Positions 1 through 8,735 of a stretch of DNA of 64,000 nucleotides are shown here, piece after piece. The notes under the pieces were generated by a model. That model did no database searches, was not told the DNA's origin, and saw only the letters and a program-made list of their open reading frames with translations. How positions within the stretch are numbered: the stretch's first letter is position 1; the number at the start of each line of letters is the position of its first letter. The stretch lies in NCBI RefSeq assembly GCF_030519355.1, contig NZ_JAUMKC010000022.1:1-64000 (forward strand), read 5' to 3'. This stretch comes from Mucilaginibacter sp. L3T2-6 (GTDB lineage: Bacteria > Bacteroidota > Bacteroidia > Sphingobacteriales > Sphingobacteriaceae). A program made the translations under genes and the position numbers.

Positions 1-68
1 TAATGGTTCCCCTTAACGGGCCCATAGCGGACTTGCACCGCCAAGTAAATGCGCCCTGCCGGGCGCAC
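1..68 (-). mobile_element. 5' end of a probable group II (class C) intron, cut by the window edge
   Basis: Read on the minus strand, the sequence from 68 downward begins GTGCGCCCGGCAGGGCGC and continues with GGCGGTGCAAGTCCGC. This resembles the 5' end of bacterial group II introns: a GUGYG start, the CCCGGCA stretch, and then a G-rich/AAGUCC domain I strand, as I remember for the class C intron of Oceanobacillus iheyensis. It starts 12 nt after the stem of the tRNA-Asn terminator (81-101), which is the preferred insertion site of class C introns. Only 68 nt are visible. The reverse transcriptase and domains V-VI would lie left of the window. The family assignment is from memory of the consensus, so it remains an inference. 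Confidence 0.6.
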
Positions 69-72
69 CAAT

Positions 73-101
73 AAAAAAAAGCCCCGCAAACTTTGCGGGG
101 C
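73..101 (-). terminator. Rho-independent terminator of tRNA-Asn
   Basis: On the minus strand a GC-rich perfect hairpin (GCCCCGCAAA / TTTGCGGGGC, 81-101) is followed by eight T residues (80-73). It sits 5 nt after the 3' end of the tRNA-Asn gene. It also marks the likely target of the adjacent intron. Confidence 0.85.
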
Positions 102-106
102 TTTGC

Positions 107-179
107 TCCTGAAGCTGGACTCGAACCAGCGACCCTCTGATTAACAGTCAGATGCTCTAACCGGCTGAGCTATTCAGGA
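107..179 (-). tRNA. tRNA-Asn (anticodon GTT)
   Basis: The minus strand gives a 73-nt cloverleaf. The acceptor arms TCCTGAA (5') and TTCAGGA (3') pair over 7 bp. The D-loop region reads AGCTCAGCCGGTTAGAGC, the anticodon loop is CTGTTAA with anticodon GTT, and the T-arm contains GGTTCGAGTCC. CCA is not encoded. A strong terminator follows directly, so it is a single-gene transcript. Confidence 0.96.
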
Positions 180-201
180 GTACTTTCCGGTTTGGAGTGT
201 G

Positions 202-232
202 CAAAAGTATAACTTCTCGTGTAATTACGCAA
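202..232 (-). promoter_or_regulatory. Promoter of tRNA-Asn
   Basis: On the minus strand TACTTTTG (209-202) matches the Bacteroidota -7 consensus TAnnTTTG. A TTG (232-230) lies 20 nt further upstream as the -33 element. Transcription would start about 15-20 nt before the tRNA 5' end at 179. Confidence 0.6.
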
Positions 233-334
233 CAACTACCCAAAAAAAATGTAAAATTTTTAATTTTTAATTGATGATCAGCGGGTTACGTTTTAACTAA
301 ACGCATTGTGGGAAATTCACAGAGGAGAGGCTTG

Positions 335-934
335 TCAGCAACATTCCATTCTATCTATAAAAACCGCACGGCCGCCGGTTCGTTTGGGCATCTTCGGTGT
401 TTCGGCGCTATAGCCAAGGCTGATAGCCAGCTCTACCTTTTCAGTCTCTGGTACCTCTAGTCTGTGATAGATATCCGTAAGCCCAACATATTTAGCCATG
501 CCAATGGGGCAGGTTGCCAGCCCCAGCGAATGGGCGGCAAGCATCATATTTTGTGCGCACATGCCCGTATCCAGGCCCGCCCACTCGTTATCTGCCGGCG
601 AAGTAATAAAAATGACCACCGGTGCACCATGAAAAACCGGATCACCTGTGTCAAAACCTACTTTGCCTGCATGCATCAGCTCGCGCATGGTTTTGATGGG
701 ATGGTGCAGAACTTTCTTTGTGTACTCATGCAGTACCGCAGAGCTTATCGCTTTTGAAAAAGCAGATATGGTATCGCTATGCGTGGCAATATAAAACCGC
801 CACGGTTGCCGGTTCATAGCCGACGGGGCCAGGCGGCCTGCAGCCAGTATTTTCTCAATCAATTCATCATCCGGCATTTGCGGCAGGTAATGGCGCACCG
901 CGCGCCTGCTTTGTATACATTCCAGCGAATCCAT
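335..934 (-). CDS. Nitroreductase family protein (FMN oxidoreductase)
   Basis: This 199-residue protein has the layout of small NAD(P)H:FMN nitroreductases. The N-terminal SRRAVRHY (9-16) is the usual SRRSVRxF phosphate-binding motif. APSAMNRQPWRF (36-47) matches the APSxxNxQPW motif, and GLATCPIGM (138-146) is the late FMN-contact stretch. It is probably a homodimeric cytosolic enzyme reducing nitro-compounds or quinones. The exact substrate cannot be told. The start is ATG at 934. Small nitroreductases often lie in stress or hypoxia-type gene clusters with universal stress proteins, which fits the genes that follow to about 8.7 kb. Confidence 0.9.
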   Translation of the reverse strand: MDSLECIQSRRAVRHYLPQMPDDELIEKILAAGRLAPSAMNRQPWRFYIATHSDTISAFSKAISSAVLHEYTKKVLHHPIKTMRELMHAGKVGFDTGDPVFHGAPVVIFITSPADNEWAGLDTGMCAQNMMLAAHSLGLATCPIGMAKYVGLTDIYHRLEVPETEKVELAISLGYSAETPKMPKRTGGRAVFIDRMECC

Positions 935-1209
935 TGGCTTAGTTTAGTATTGAGCAAAAACAACACAGTATTTTGTTATTCCAAAAGTAGGTTTAGGCAT
1001 CGCCGGATACTATGACCCCCATCATCAAAAAAAGTGACGACCACGGTCGTTTGAGGCATCCTTATCCTGATTACGATCATTCCTTTGAATGACCGCAGTA
1101 GTAGCCAGGTTTGGTTATTACATGGAACTTTGGTGAAAACGAATTTGTAAAGAAACCCGCGCTCAGCCGCCTGGTATTGCCATTCTGCGTGTGCTTAAAC
1201 TTTATATCA

Positions 1210-1395
1210 ATGAAAGAACAGATGCAAAAAATGGGAAATCAATCTTGCGCAATCTATGGAATGGGTTTCCTGGGTGCGTGTGTTTATTTTATACAGCATG
1301 CTGTAACCTTTTGGGGTGGCGTGCTGGGTTTCTTCAAGGCGGTATTCTGGCCCGCTATGGTCCTTTACAAGGTGCTCGGGTTACTCAAGTTATGA
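1210..1395 (+). CDS. Small hydrophobic membrane protein (61 aa)
   Basis: The 61-residue product begins MKEQMQKMG and is mostly two hydrophobic helices, around residues 13-34 and 38-58, with the pattern GMGFLGACVYFIQHA and GFFKAVFWPAMVLYKVL. From memory this pattern (FLG-VYFIQHA-FW-GVLG--KA--WPA) is shared by small uncharacterised inner-membrane proteins in several phyla. The frame is open from 1111, but the residues before 1210 are not family-like, so ATG 1210 is preferred. It lies inside the stress island and no function is known. Confidence 0.6.
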   Translation: MKEQMQKMGNQSCAIYGMGFLGACVYFIQHAVTFWGGVLGFFKAVFWPAMVLYKVLGLLKL

Positions 1396-1544
1396 CTATA
1401 GCGGAGACGTCGTGCGGAAAAAGCCTGCATAAAGGGAGAGCAAATTATTTTTGCCGATTGAATTTATCTTTCCGGACATAGCATCCTTGAGCAGTATCAT
1501 TCGCTGGAATGACCATCGTCAGCCTGTCATCCGATCATGCAATG

Positions 1545-1552
1545 TAATTTTG
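1545..1552 (+). promoter_or_regulatory. -7 element before the baeRF gene
   Basis: TAATTTTG matches TAnnTTTG 17 nt before the ATG at 1569. No clear TTTG was found at the -33 position, so the call is tentative. Confidence 0.35.
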
Positions 1553-1568
1553 GGGAATAATATTACAG

Positions 1569-2654
1569 ATGATGAAGCATTTGGCATTTGAAGAAGAGAA
1601 GAGTATTATAGCGGCTGCGGAGGATTTCCCCTGTTTAACGGTTACATTGCCGTTGGCGGCTGATTTTTCGCGCCAGCAGGGCCTGGAACACCAGCTGAAT
1701 TCGGTAAAGGCGCGGGTCAAGAAAGCGCTGGCCGCAACCTATCCCAGCCCACAGTCTGAGCAGATATTACACAGGTTCGGGGATTTGGCGCATAATCTGC
1801 ATCCGCCGGGCGACCGTAAAGGCATGCTGATATTTGTATCGCCGCATTTTGCAAAGCTGCTTTTCTTACATAGCGAGGTAAACCCGCGTATTGTTATCAA
1901 TCATAATTTTGAGATCAGGGACCTGACCGGCGAACAGTTATCAGCCGGAGAATCGTTACTTTTACTGCTGAGCGCCGAAAATGCCATCTTATATCACCGT
2001 AAGTATGACGAGTTCACCGTGCTTGATTTGGGTGTACCGTCCCACATCGCCGCCTACAAGAATGATGCCCCCGAAAAAGTCGCCAACTTTTCGGACCCCG
2101 GCAAGCGCCGAGAAGTAGTGCTGGAAAAGTTTCTGCGTCATATAGACCAAGGCCTCGGCGAAGTATTGAAAGCTTACAAATTGCCTGTGCACATTATAGC
2201 AACGCCTAAGGTAGCAGGGCTTTTTAAAAAAATTTCGAGGCGCCCGGAGTCGATCAGCAGCTACCGGCACGGTAATTATATGGATGCGGCGCCGGCAGAG
2301 TTGTCCCGAATTTTACCGGAGGAAGGCTTATTACCCGCTAATCCCGCAAAGGAGCTGCAGGAAGAACTGGAGACAGCAGCTAATGAAAAGAAACTCGCCT
2401 GCGGTTTTGCTGAGGTTTCGGCGGCGGCACTTCATAAAAACGCCAGGCTGCTGTTGTTGGAAGATGATTTTTCGTTACCTGTGCAACCTGGCAAAGCTGA
2501 AAATGTTGCCACCACGGATGATGAAGGAGCAGAATTGACCATAGATGAGGTAATTGAAAAAGTGATCAGTTGCGGGGGGGATATCCGTTTTGTAGCACAC
2601 GATGCCTTAAAAGAGTTTGGCCACATAGCCCTGGTACAATATTATCATGAGTAG
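1569..2654 (+). CDS. Bacterial eRF1-like protein (baeRF family)
   Basis: The 361-residue protein looks like a bacterial archaeo-eukaryotic release factor homologue. The central part (about 120-240) reads like the eRF1 middle domain. The C-terminal end (about 325-361, ending in GGDIRFV-HDAL--FG-IALVQYY) has the closing strand pattern of the eRF1 third domain. Known from comparative work: such proteins are proposed to act in ribosome rescue or stress translation, but few have been tested. The GGQ motif of true eRF1 is not visible. Two Met codons open the frame (1569 and 1572). It sits alone between the small membrane protein and the universal stress gene, in line with a stress role. Confidence 0.7.
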   Translation: MMKHLAFEEEKSIIAAAEDFPCLTVTLPLAADFSRQQGLEHQLNSVKARVKKALAATYPSPQSEQILHRFGDLAHNLHPPGDRKGMLIFVSPHFAKLLFLHSEVNPRIVINHNFEIRDLTGEQLSAGESLLLLLSAENAILYHRKYDEFTVLDLGVPSHIAAYKNDAPEKVANFSDPGKRREVVLEKFLRHIDQGLGEVLKAYKLPVHIIATPKVAGLFKKISRRPESISSYRHGNYMDAAPAELSRILPEEGLLPANPAKELQEELETAANEKKLACGFAEVSAAALHKNARLLLLEDDFSLPVQPGKAENVATTDDEGAELTIDEVIEKVISCGGDIRFVAHDALKEFGHIALVQYYHE

Positions 2655-2787
2655 TAAACGATTGGAGAAAACGGAGTTTTGATCCGGTAGTTGACACAGG
2701 CAAATTAGCCAAGAGACTTTTTTAATGACTTATTCGCTGATTTCCAGCTTGTCATACTTTTACCAAGCGATTTAATTTTTGTGGCCG

Positions 2788-3618
2788 TTAAAATACAGTA
2801 AAAGCGGATTGCAGTCCATTTTTGGGGTAAACCAGCAATGGTATGTCAATAGTCCTCGCAAGAGTAAGGGTGTTACTCGGGCTTATCCGGCGCTCCAGGA
2901 GCGGGCGGTGCTCGTGGTTCATTACCAGCATTTGCATTCCGGCATTTTTTGATATCCATTCCAGGCCGTGTGCGGCATCCCGCGCCGTTAGCAGCCTGAC
3001 CGTTACCTTTGTATTGATAGAATACCCGGCAACCTGTCTCAACAGATCATCAAGCTTATGTTTGGCCGAACGGTGGTTTGCGGTACCAGTAGTAATGTAC
3101 CAGAAATAAACGGCTGACTGGAAATCGCGTGCGAGTGTAATCACAGACTGGATAACCGGCAATTCCCTGTCGGTCAGGTCTGTTGCATATCCAATCCGTT
3201 TTACCCGCCGGTAAGTAGCTTTTTCGGGAACCAGGAGAAGGGGGACATTCATCGTGTCGAGCAGCGCGCTGACATGACTTCCCCACGAACTGCTTTTACG
3301 GCCCATACCGGTCATACCCATAACCACCAGCGCAGACTCGTCTTCGGCTGCCAGCCGGCAGGCTGCCGTTTCAACGCTGCCCGTTTCGCAGGTAAATGAT
3401 ACGGAAGGATGCATCTGCTCTCCGCTACGCGGCCTGAAACCTTTCTTTAATTTCAATATATAATTGAACCATTGTTCAGACGTTATGTCCGGACTTGATT
3501 CGGGCCTTATATGGCACAGTCGTACCTTTAGCTTCAATGTACGCGCCAGTTGGAGCGCATAGCTTGCGGCATGGCCGGCCGCCGGCGAAAAATCAGTAAG
3601 TACCAGGATGGTTTTCAT
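2788..3618 (-). CDS. Universal stress protein, tandem UspA domains
   Basis: This 276-residue protein consists of two UspA folds. The first (1-135) begins MKTILVLTDFSP and ends with the glycine-rich nucleotide-loop-like stretch GMTGMGRKSSSWGSHVSALL (101-120) and PLLLVPE. The second (about 138-276) begins RIGYATDLTD and lacks a clear glycine loop. Tandem Usp proteins are cytosolic and bind ATP or act as stress signalling proteins; the target is unknown. The start is ATG at 3618. It is transcribed divergently from the histidine kinase at 3897, with a 278-nt gap that could hold shared control. Confidence 0.9.
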   Translation of the reverse strand: MKTILVLTDFSPAAGHAASYALQLARTLKLKVRLCHIRPESSPDITSEQWFNYILKLKKGFRPRSGEQMHPSVSFTCETGSVETAACRLAAEDESALVVMGMTGMGRKSSSWGSHVSALLDTMNVPLLLVPEKATYRRVKRIGYATDLTDRELPVIQSVITLARDFQSAVYFWYITTGTANHRSAKHKLDDLLRQVAGYSINTKVTVRLLTARDAAHGLEWISKNAGMQMLVMNHEHRPLLERRISPSNTLTLARTIDIPLLVYPKNGLQSAFTVF

Positions 3619-3896
3619 GGAATATCACTTTGATATTCAAAAATGCTTAAAGCGTTAACCATGCGAAATGACCTTAACCATCCGGAAAAATGATGCCCGT
3701 CAGGAAACTACACCTCGCTTACCACTCACCAATACAGGTACCGGCTGACGCCCGGCAATGAACAGCGGTACCGGATAGCTTTGGCTAAATAAATTAATTT
3801 GCTTTTTTTAAATTAAATTACCTAACTTTCATATACAATACTTGGCTATCCATATCAAACTTACACGGCTCTAAAATCACCTAAACACAAGTGTAA

Positions 3897-5561
3897 ATGA
3901 TGACCAGCGAACTGCATGCAACTGATTGCGAGCTGAATCTCCGGACCATATTTCAGCATTCGGCGACAGGCATTCTACTGCTTGCTCACGACGGTATTAT
4001 ACGAATGGCCAATCCCGTTGTTTATAAAATATTTGGCTATGAAGACGATAACGAACTGAGCGGTGTTCCCATAGGGCTTTTGATTTCCGGCATTGATTTT
4101 TATAAAGGTGAAGCGGAAAATTACGAAGATACGCCGCGGCCGAGGGAGTTCCCGGCAAAACATAAGAACGGCCATTCCTTCCGGGTGAAAATCAGCCTCG
4201 GGCCGTACATCATTAATGGTGAAGAACTGAATGCAGTATTTATAACGGCTATAGGCCAGCAAACGGTAGCCCGACAGATAGTTGATGGGGAAGAGAAATG
4301 GCTGCTATTCCTGGTTGAGGCAATGAGCAGGTTATGGCAGATAACAGACTTACGGGAGGGCCTACAGGAGGTATTGGCAACCGCTATGCAACTGCTTGCA
4401 ACTGATAAGGGTAACGTTCAGCTTTTAGACCCGATGAAACAGGTTTTGGTTATCGCTGCTCAAAAGGGCTTTGAAAAAGAGTTTCTCGACCATTTCGCCG
4501 AAGTATCAGCTACCTGCAACTCGGTATGCGGCCAGGCATTTAAAGCCCATAAGCAGATAGTTGTGGACAACGTGGAGGAAGATATTTATTTTGCGCCACA
4601 CCTGCGCATTGCGCGTAACGCCGTTATAAAAGCCATACAATCCACCCCTTTGTATGACTATCAGGGGCGGCCCGTCGCAATGATCTCGACCCATTCAGCA
4701 GAGCCTGATCATTTCGATGAATTGGGGTTGCGCCGTATGGAGATATATGCGCGCTATGCAGAGACTTTCCTGGAAAGAACCCGTTACCAGGAGCGCAGTA
4801 AGCTTGACCTTGAGGAAAGGGTAAGAGAACGTACGGAGGAACTTGCTGATGCACTTGTTCGCGAAAAAGAACTTAACAATATGAAGTCTGCCTTTGTATC
4901 AATGGCGTCTCATGAGTTCAGGACACCGCTAACAGCAATTGTTTCAAGCGTTGACCTGATCAGAAAATATGATCAAACAGAACAACAACCCCAGCGCGTG
5001 CGGCACCTGGAGCGAGTTAGGGGCCTAAGCAGGCAACTGGTTAGCCTGCTTGATGATTTTCTGTCCATTGGCAAACTGGAAGATGGCCGGATGGCAGTTG
5101 AACCGGAGGATATCGACCTTAATGCTTTGCTACAGGAAATCGTCGGCGAGCTGGGCGGGATGTGTAAGGAACACCAAACCATCAGGAGCAGCTACATAGG
5201 GAGCCGGGAAACGCGGCTGGACAAAAAGATTGTAAGAAATATATTGCTCAACCTCCTATCCAACGCAATTAAATATTCAGAGGCAGACATTGACCTTGTA
5301 GCTGTAATAACGGATGGGCAAATTATGCTTACTGTAACAGACCGGGGCATAGGGATCCCGGAAGATCAGCAAAAAAATCTGTTTGGTAAATTTTTCAGGG
5401 CGGGCAATGTCGGGAACGTTCACGGAACCGGCCTGGGGCTCAATATTGTAAAACTATATGTAGAGCTGCTGCAGGGCTCGATATCGTTTAAGAGCGTTGA
5501 AAACGTCGGGACTATTTTTACAGTTATCCTGCCCAACAGATTTAAGTCAAACGAAGTTTAA
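3897..5561 (+). CDS. PAS-GAF sensor histidine kinase
   Basis: The 554-residue protein has no transmembrane segment. Domains in order are a PAS domain (about 14-120), a GAF-like domain (about 140-295), a short coiled linker with EERVRERTEEL (306-316), a HisKA domain with the phosphoacceptor His339 in SMASHEFRTPLTAI, and a HATPase_c domain with LLNLLSNAIKYS (N box), DRGIGIP (G1) and GTGLGLNIVK (G2). It is a cytosolic hybrid-type sensor, perhaps for redox, gas or small ligands. No response regulator gene is adjacent, so its partner is elsewhere. The frame opens with ATGATG at 3897. Confidence 0.93.
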   Translation: MMTSELHATDCELNLRTIFQHSATGILLLAHDGIIRMANPVVYKIFGYEDDNELSGVPIGLLISGIDFYKGEAENYEDTPRPREFPAKHKNGHSFRVKISLGPYIINGEELNAVFITAIGQQTVARQIVDGEEKWLLFLVEAMSRLWQITDLREGLQEVLATAMQLLATDKGNVQLLDPMKQVLVIAAQKGFEKEFLDHFAEVSATCNSVCGQAFKAHKQIVVDNVEEDIYFAPHLRIARNAVIKAIQSTPLYDYQGRPVAMISTHSAEPDHFDELGLRRMEIYARYAETFLERTRYQERSKLDLEERVRERTEELADALVREKELNNMKSAFVSMASHEFRTPLTAIVSSVDLIRKYDQTEQQPQRVRHLERVRGLSRQLVSLLDDFLSIGKLEDGRMAVEPEDIDLNALLQEIVGELGGMCKEHQTIRSSYIGSRETRLDKKIVRNILLNLLSNAIKYSEADIDLVAVITDGQIMLTVTDRGIGIPEDQQKNLFGKFFRAGNVGNVHGTGLGLNIVKLYVELLQGSISFKSVENVGTIFTVILPNRFKSNEV

Positions 5562-5598
5562 GTGGCCACCCGGGCAAAGGCAGGCCGTACACCTGTTA

Positions 5599-6882
5599 TT
5601 AAAAATTAAACGGGTAGGTTTCAGGCACCAGATGGCCATCTGGTTTAATGTGTAACGGGTGCAGTGCGTTAGTCTGATCGATAAAAATAAAAGCATCATA
5701 CCGCCTGCTGAGTACAGTTGGTACATAATTGTGAGATTTCTCATGCGCAGGATCGTAAACCACGCCAATGGCCCTGTGGGGCATTGTTTCATCCAGCGCG
5801 TTTTTCCTTCCCTGGTCAAAAACTAACAGGCGGTTCGCATTATATTGTTGATGGAACAAGGCCTCCACACTGTCTGCTCTTGCAGGCGGCACAGGCATAG
5901 CTTCTATCGGTGCGCCCCACGCACTGCCTGCGATTACGCTACCCTGATAACTTCCGAAACCAATAAGTACCGTATCGTCCATGCCGAGTTGCTTCCTTGC
6001 CAGCTGCCCGATGTTAAACAGCCCCTGCCGCGCCATCGGGGTGTACCGCGCATCCCCTATATGGGTGTTGTGTTCCCAAATTACCGCCTTTGAATCCGGC
6101 CCGTGAAATTTAAGCAACTTGTGCAGTGTTTCCATCATATGGGCATCGCGGAGGTTCCATGTATGATCATCAAAACTCATCATTTTGCGATAATAGGCTT
6201 CGGCATTAACAGCAACAAACGCATTTTGCTCTGTATTAAGGGCGGCCTCGGGATCGTGGTCGTAAACCGGGGCCTTTTTCCTGATCTCGCTCAGTAATTT
6301 CACAACCTCAGCTTCGCAGGAAGTGCCGTGCCGATATGTTGCGCTGGCATACTGCTGCGGGTTCTCTTCAAAAGGCTCAAAGCAACGCAAGGCCTGCACC
6401 GCAAGATCGGCTGCTTTGGGGTCATTATCATAAAGATATTTCAAAAGTACTTCCATTGACTCCCAGAGCGAGTATACATCGAGCCCGTAAAAACCCGTCC
6501 GCTGGTTAGCTGGCAAGCCAGTATTATGTTTCTTCAGCCAGTTTAACAATGCATCAACTTCCCAGTTCGCCCACATCCATGTAGGCCAGCGCTTAAACTC
6601 ATGCAACAACTGGCGCGATGTTTTTTCTTGCTCATCATAACCTTTAATCCAGCGGTTTAGCCGGTAACAATCGGGCCAGTCGCCTTCAACCGCAATGAAA
6701 CTGAAGCCCTTTTCAGCGATAAGCCTTTTAGTGATGGCGGTTCGCCATGTGTAGTATTCATGTGTGCCGTGCGAAGCTTCGCCGAGCATTACACAGCGGG
6801 CATTACCAATGCGTTCCATTAAAGGATCAAGGTCTGCCGGCCTGGCCAGGGGGTAAGTCATTTCAGTTATTTTTTGAAGCAT
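5599..6882 (-). CDS. Erythromycin esterase family protein
   Basis: The 427-residue protein carries the family motif GEASHGTHEYY (34-44, with Glu35 and His38), a second acidic motif VEGDWPD (Glu66), and WEHNTHIGDAR further along, which supplies the conserved late histidine. Known: EreA/EreB enzymes open the macrolide lactone, but most chromosomal relatives, including those next to phosphoribosyltransferases, have no shown macrolide activity. It ends 37 nt from the convergent kinase gene and follows the phosphoribosyltransferase gene on the same strand. A role in stress or detoxification is more likely than dedicated resistance. Confidence 0.88.
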   Translation of the reverse strand: MLQKITEMTYPLARPADLDPLMERIGNARCVMLGEASHGTHEYYTWRTAITKRLIAEKGFSFIAVEGDWPDCYRLNRWIKGYDEQEKTSRQLLHEFKRWPTWMWANWEVDALLNWLKKHNTGLPANQRTGFYGLDVYSLWESMEVLLKYLYDNDPKAADLAVQALRCFEPFEENPQQYASATYRHGTSCEAEVVKLLSEIRKKAPVYDHDPEAALNTEQNAFVAVNAEAYYRKMMSFDDHTWNLRDAHMMETLHKLLKFHGPDSKAVIWEHNTHIGDARYTPMARQGLFNIGQLARKQLGMDDTVLIGFGSYQGSVIAGSAWGAPIEAMPVPPARADSVEALFHQQYNANRLLVFDQGRKNALDETMPHRAIGVVYDPAHEKSHNYVPTVLSRRYDAFIFIDQTNALHPLHIKPDGHLVPETYPFNF

Positions 6883-6936
6883 AGCGTTTCTCTGTAAATT
6901 TGATTAGCGGCGAAAGATAAAGATACGCGCAGCGGC

Positions 6937-7569
6937 TTAACCCGCTTTGCTTAAGCGATTAAACTTATCCAGGTAAAAAGCTACTTCGTCATCGCTAACT
7001 TGTTTAAAGTTTTCATAGTAAGCGCCAACACCATAAAAGGAATCCGGTGTGAGGCAGGTAACTACCTCATCAGCAGCTCCGGCCAGCAAGCGCGCTGCCG
7101 GCCGCGAGGCAACCGGCACTGCAACAATAATTTTAGCGGGCTTTCCTTTTTTAATTACGTCGATTGTGCTCAGCAGCGTGTGACCGGTGGCGGCACCATC
7201 ATCTACAACAATTACGGTTTTACCGGCAATATCTGCAGGTTCGCGATCGCCCAGAAATTTCTGCCGCATACTGGTCAGCCGGGTGCGGATTCTGGCTACC
7301 TCCTCTTCAATATAGCTGGCTGAAACATCCGGATGCGGAGTCACTACGTAATCGGTTAGGCTGGCTGCGCCAATTGCGTATTCTTTATTATTTGGATGGC
7401 CAATTTTTTTAACCAATATAATATCCATAGGAAAACCAAGCTCCCGGGCGATACAGTAGGCCACCGGCACACCGCCACGCGGCACCGCAAGTACAAGGCC
7501 AGGGGCGTTTTTATAGGAACTTAATTTTTCAGCCAGCAAATGTCCGGCTGCTGTTCTATCTTTAAACAT
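6937..7569 (-). CDS. Phosphoribosyltransferase-domain protein
   Basis: The 210-residue protein is a type I PRTase fold with the PRPP-binding signature VIVVDDGAATGHT (119-131) and an N-terminal VPRGGVPVAY loop (29-38). Its substrate base is unknown. Relatives occur fused to, or beside, dienelactone hydrolases. Here the hydrolase gene ends 12 nt upstream at 7581, so co-transcription is very likely. It is not the housekeeping Hpt, which is at 28717. Confidence 0.88.
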   Translation of the reverse strand: MFKDRTAAGHLLAEKLSSYKNAPGLVLAVPRGGVPVAYCIARELGFPMDIILVKKIGHPNNKEYAIGAASLTDYVVTPHPDVSASYIEEEVARIRTRLTSMRQKFLGDREPADIAGKTVIVVDDGAATGHTLLSTIDVIKKGKPAKIIVAVPVASRPAARLLAGAADEVVTCLTPDSFYGVGAYYENFKQVSDDEVAFYLDKFNRLSKAG

Positions 7570-7580
7570 GATCTTTAACT

Positions 7581-8240
7581 TTAATGTTTGTAACCCGATA
7601 ATACAGGCAGGTAACTCTTAAACCACTCTGTGGCTAACGCAGCCACTGTTGTCAATTTTCCCGGCTCTTCAAATAAATGGCTGGCACCGGGCACTATTTC
7701 TAGCTTTTTAACACCGCCAAGCTCACGCAAAGCCGCGCGGTTTAATTGCTCTACCGACGTATCGTTGCCGCCAACGATCAGTAAGGTAGGTGCTTTAACT
7801 CCTGACAGGTCGGGCATTGCCAGGTCAGCCCTGCCTCCGCGGGAAACAACAGCGAATATTTCGGGTAGTTCGGCCGCTGCTTTCAGTGCCGCTGCCGCGC
7901 CGGTACTTGCGCCGAAATACGCGATACGCAAATGTTTAACCGCAGGAAGCCCTTCGAGCCATCTGGTTGCAGCTACAAGCCGCTCTGTGAGCAAGTTAAT
8001 AGCAAAACGGTTACGGTAATATTTGTCTTCTTCAGGTGTCAGCAGATCAAAAAGCAGGGTGGCAAAATTATTTTCCTGTAATTGCCTTGCTACCTGCTGG
8101 TTGCGCGGGCTCAGCCGGCTACTGCCGCTGCCATGCGCAAAAACAACCACAGCGCGGGCTTCATGCGGAACCATAAGGTCACCTGCGAGGTGAATACCAT
8201 CAACGGGTATCGTCACCTTATTATGAAAGCTGTTATCCAT
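7581..8240 (-). CDS. Dienelactone-hydrolase-like alpha/beta hydrolase
   Basis: This 219-residue alpha/beta hydrolase has an oxyanion-loop region FAHGSGSS (34-41), a nucleophile elbow GASTG (110-114, Ser112), an acid at Asp159 in GGNDTS and a His187 in GASHLFE, so the triad is complete. It belongs to the DLH-like group commonly paired with phosphoribosyltransferases. No signal peptide is seen. It lies between the DUF892 gene (9 nt upstream) and the PRTase gene (11 nt downstream). Substrate unknown. Confidence 0.87.
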   Translation of the reverse strand: MDNSFHNKVTIPVDGIHLAGDLMVPHEARAVVVFAHGSGSSRLSPRNQQVARQLQENNFATLLFDLLTPEEDKYYRNRFAINLLTERLVAATRWLEGLPAVKHLRIAYFGASTGAAAALKAAAELPEIFAVVSRGGRADLAMPDLSGVKAPTLLIVGGNDTSVEQLNRAALRELGGVKKLEIVPGASHLFEEPGKLTTVAALATEWFKSYLPVLSGYKH

Positions 8241-8249
8241 AGCGATTAA

Positions 8250-8735
8250 TTATGTATTTAAAACTACCGGCGCCAATGCTTCTTTATTAATCTGGTGGGC
8301 CGCAAGGTGCGAAAGATCTTCATCTATGCTTTTTTCGTCTTTTTCTGCCTGATGAAAGAGCGTAGCGGCCTTATACAGTCCTGCTGCATCGGCAAATGCC
8401 GCTGCCGTACCGTAAGCGCTGATTTTGAAATGGTTGATTCCTTGAATACCCGCCAGCACACAGGCATTCTTTACCTGCGGGCATGAGCATGCCGCAAGCT
8501 TTTCGTTAATTTCATCGATAAACGCCTTTGTTACCCGGTTACTGATGCTGAACGATTTAACCTGTTCTTCTTCTGCGAAAGATTCCAGGTATTTCAGGTG
8601 GCGTTCGATCATATCCAGGTAGCGGTATATAATAATTTTCAAATCAGGAGAACTCTCATCGTTCATCCATACCCCCAGGCTTCTTTTTAGGTCAATCTCG
8701 GCGCTCATTAATCTGTTGCTGTCCTCGTCCAGCAA
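8250..8735 (-). CDS. DUF892 (YciE/YciF) ferritin-like protein, probably 5'-interrupted
   Basis: The 161 codons downstream of a stop give a helical ferritin-like protein of the DUF892/YciF family. Features are paired acidic helices (IERHLKYLESFAEEE, then HQAEKDEKSIDEDLSHLA) and length close to the usual 160-180. The frame here begins with TTG at 8735 directly after an in-frame TAG (8738-8736). Upstream of that TAG the same frame continues through 11 codons to an ATG at 8771. A promoter-like TATTTTTG lies just before that ATG, so the original start was probably 8771 and the amber codon is a nonsense change. Re-initiation at TTG 8735 or ATG 8708 could still give protein. DUF892 proteins are stress-induced and of uncertain metal function. 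Confidence 0.72.
   Translation of the reverse strand: MLDEDSNRLMSAEIDLKRSLGVWMNDESSPDLKIIIYRYLDMIERHLKYLESFAEEEQVKSFSISNRVTKAFIDEINEKLAACSCPQVKNACVLAGIQGINHFKISAYGTAAAFADAAGLYKAATLFHQAEKDEKSIDEDLSHLAAHQINKEALAPVVLNT

Noticed and set aside
1012..1092. 26-residue frame MTPIIKKSDDHGRLRHPYP...
   Set aside because: No promoter with good spacing and no recognisable family; too short to support.
5599..6882. Reading the erythromycin esterase homologue as an antibiotic-resistance gene
   Set aside because: Context is a stress operon without resistance partners or mobile elements; activity on macrolides cannot be assumed.
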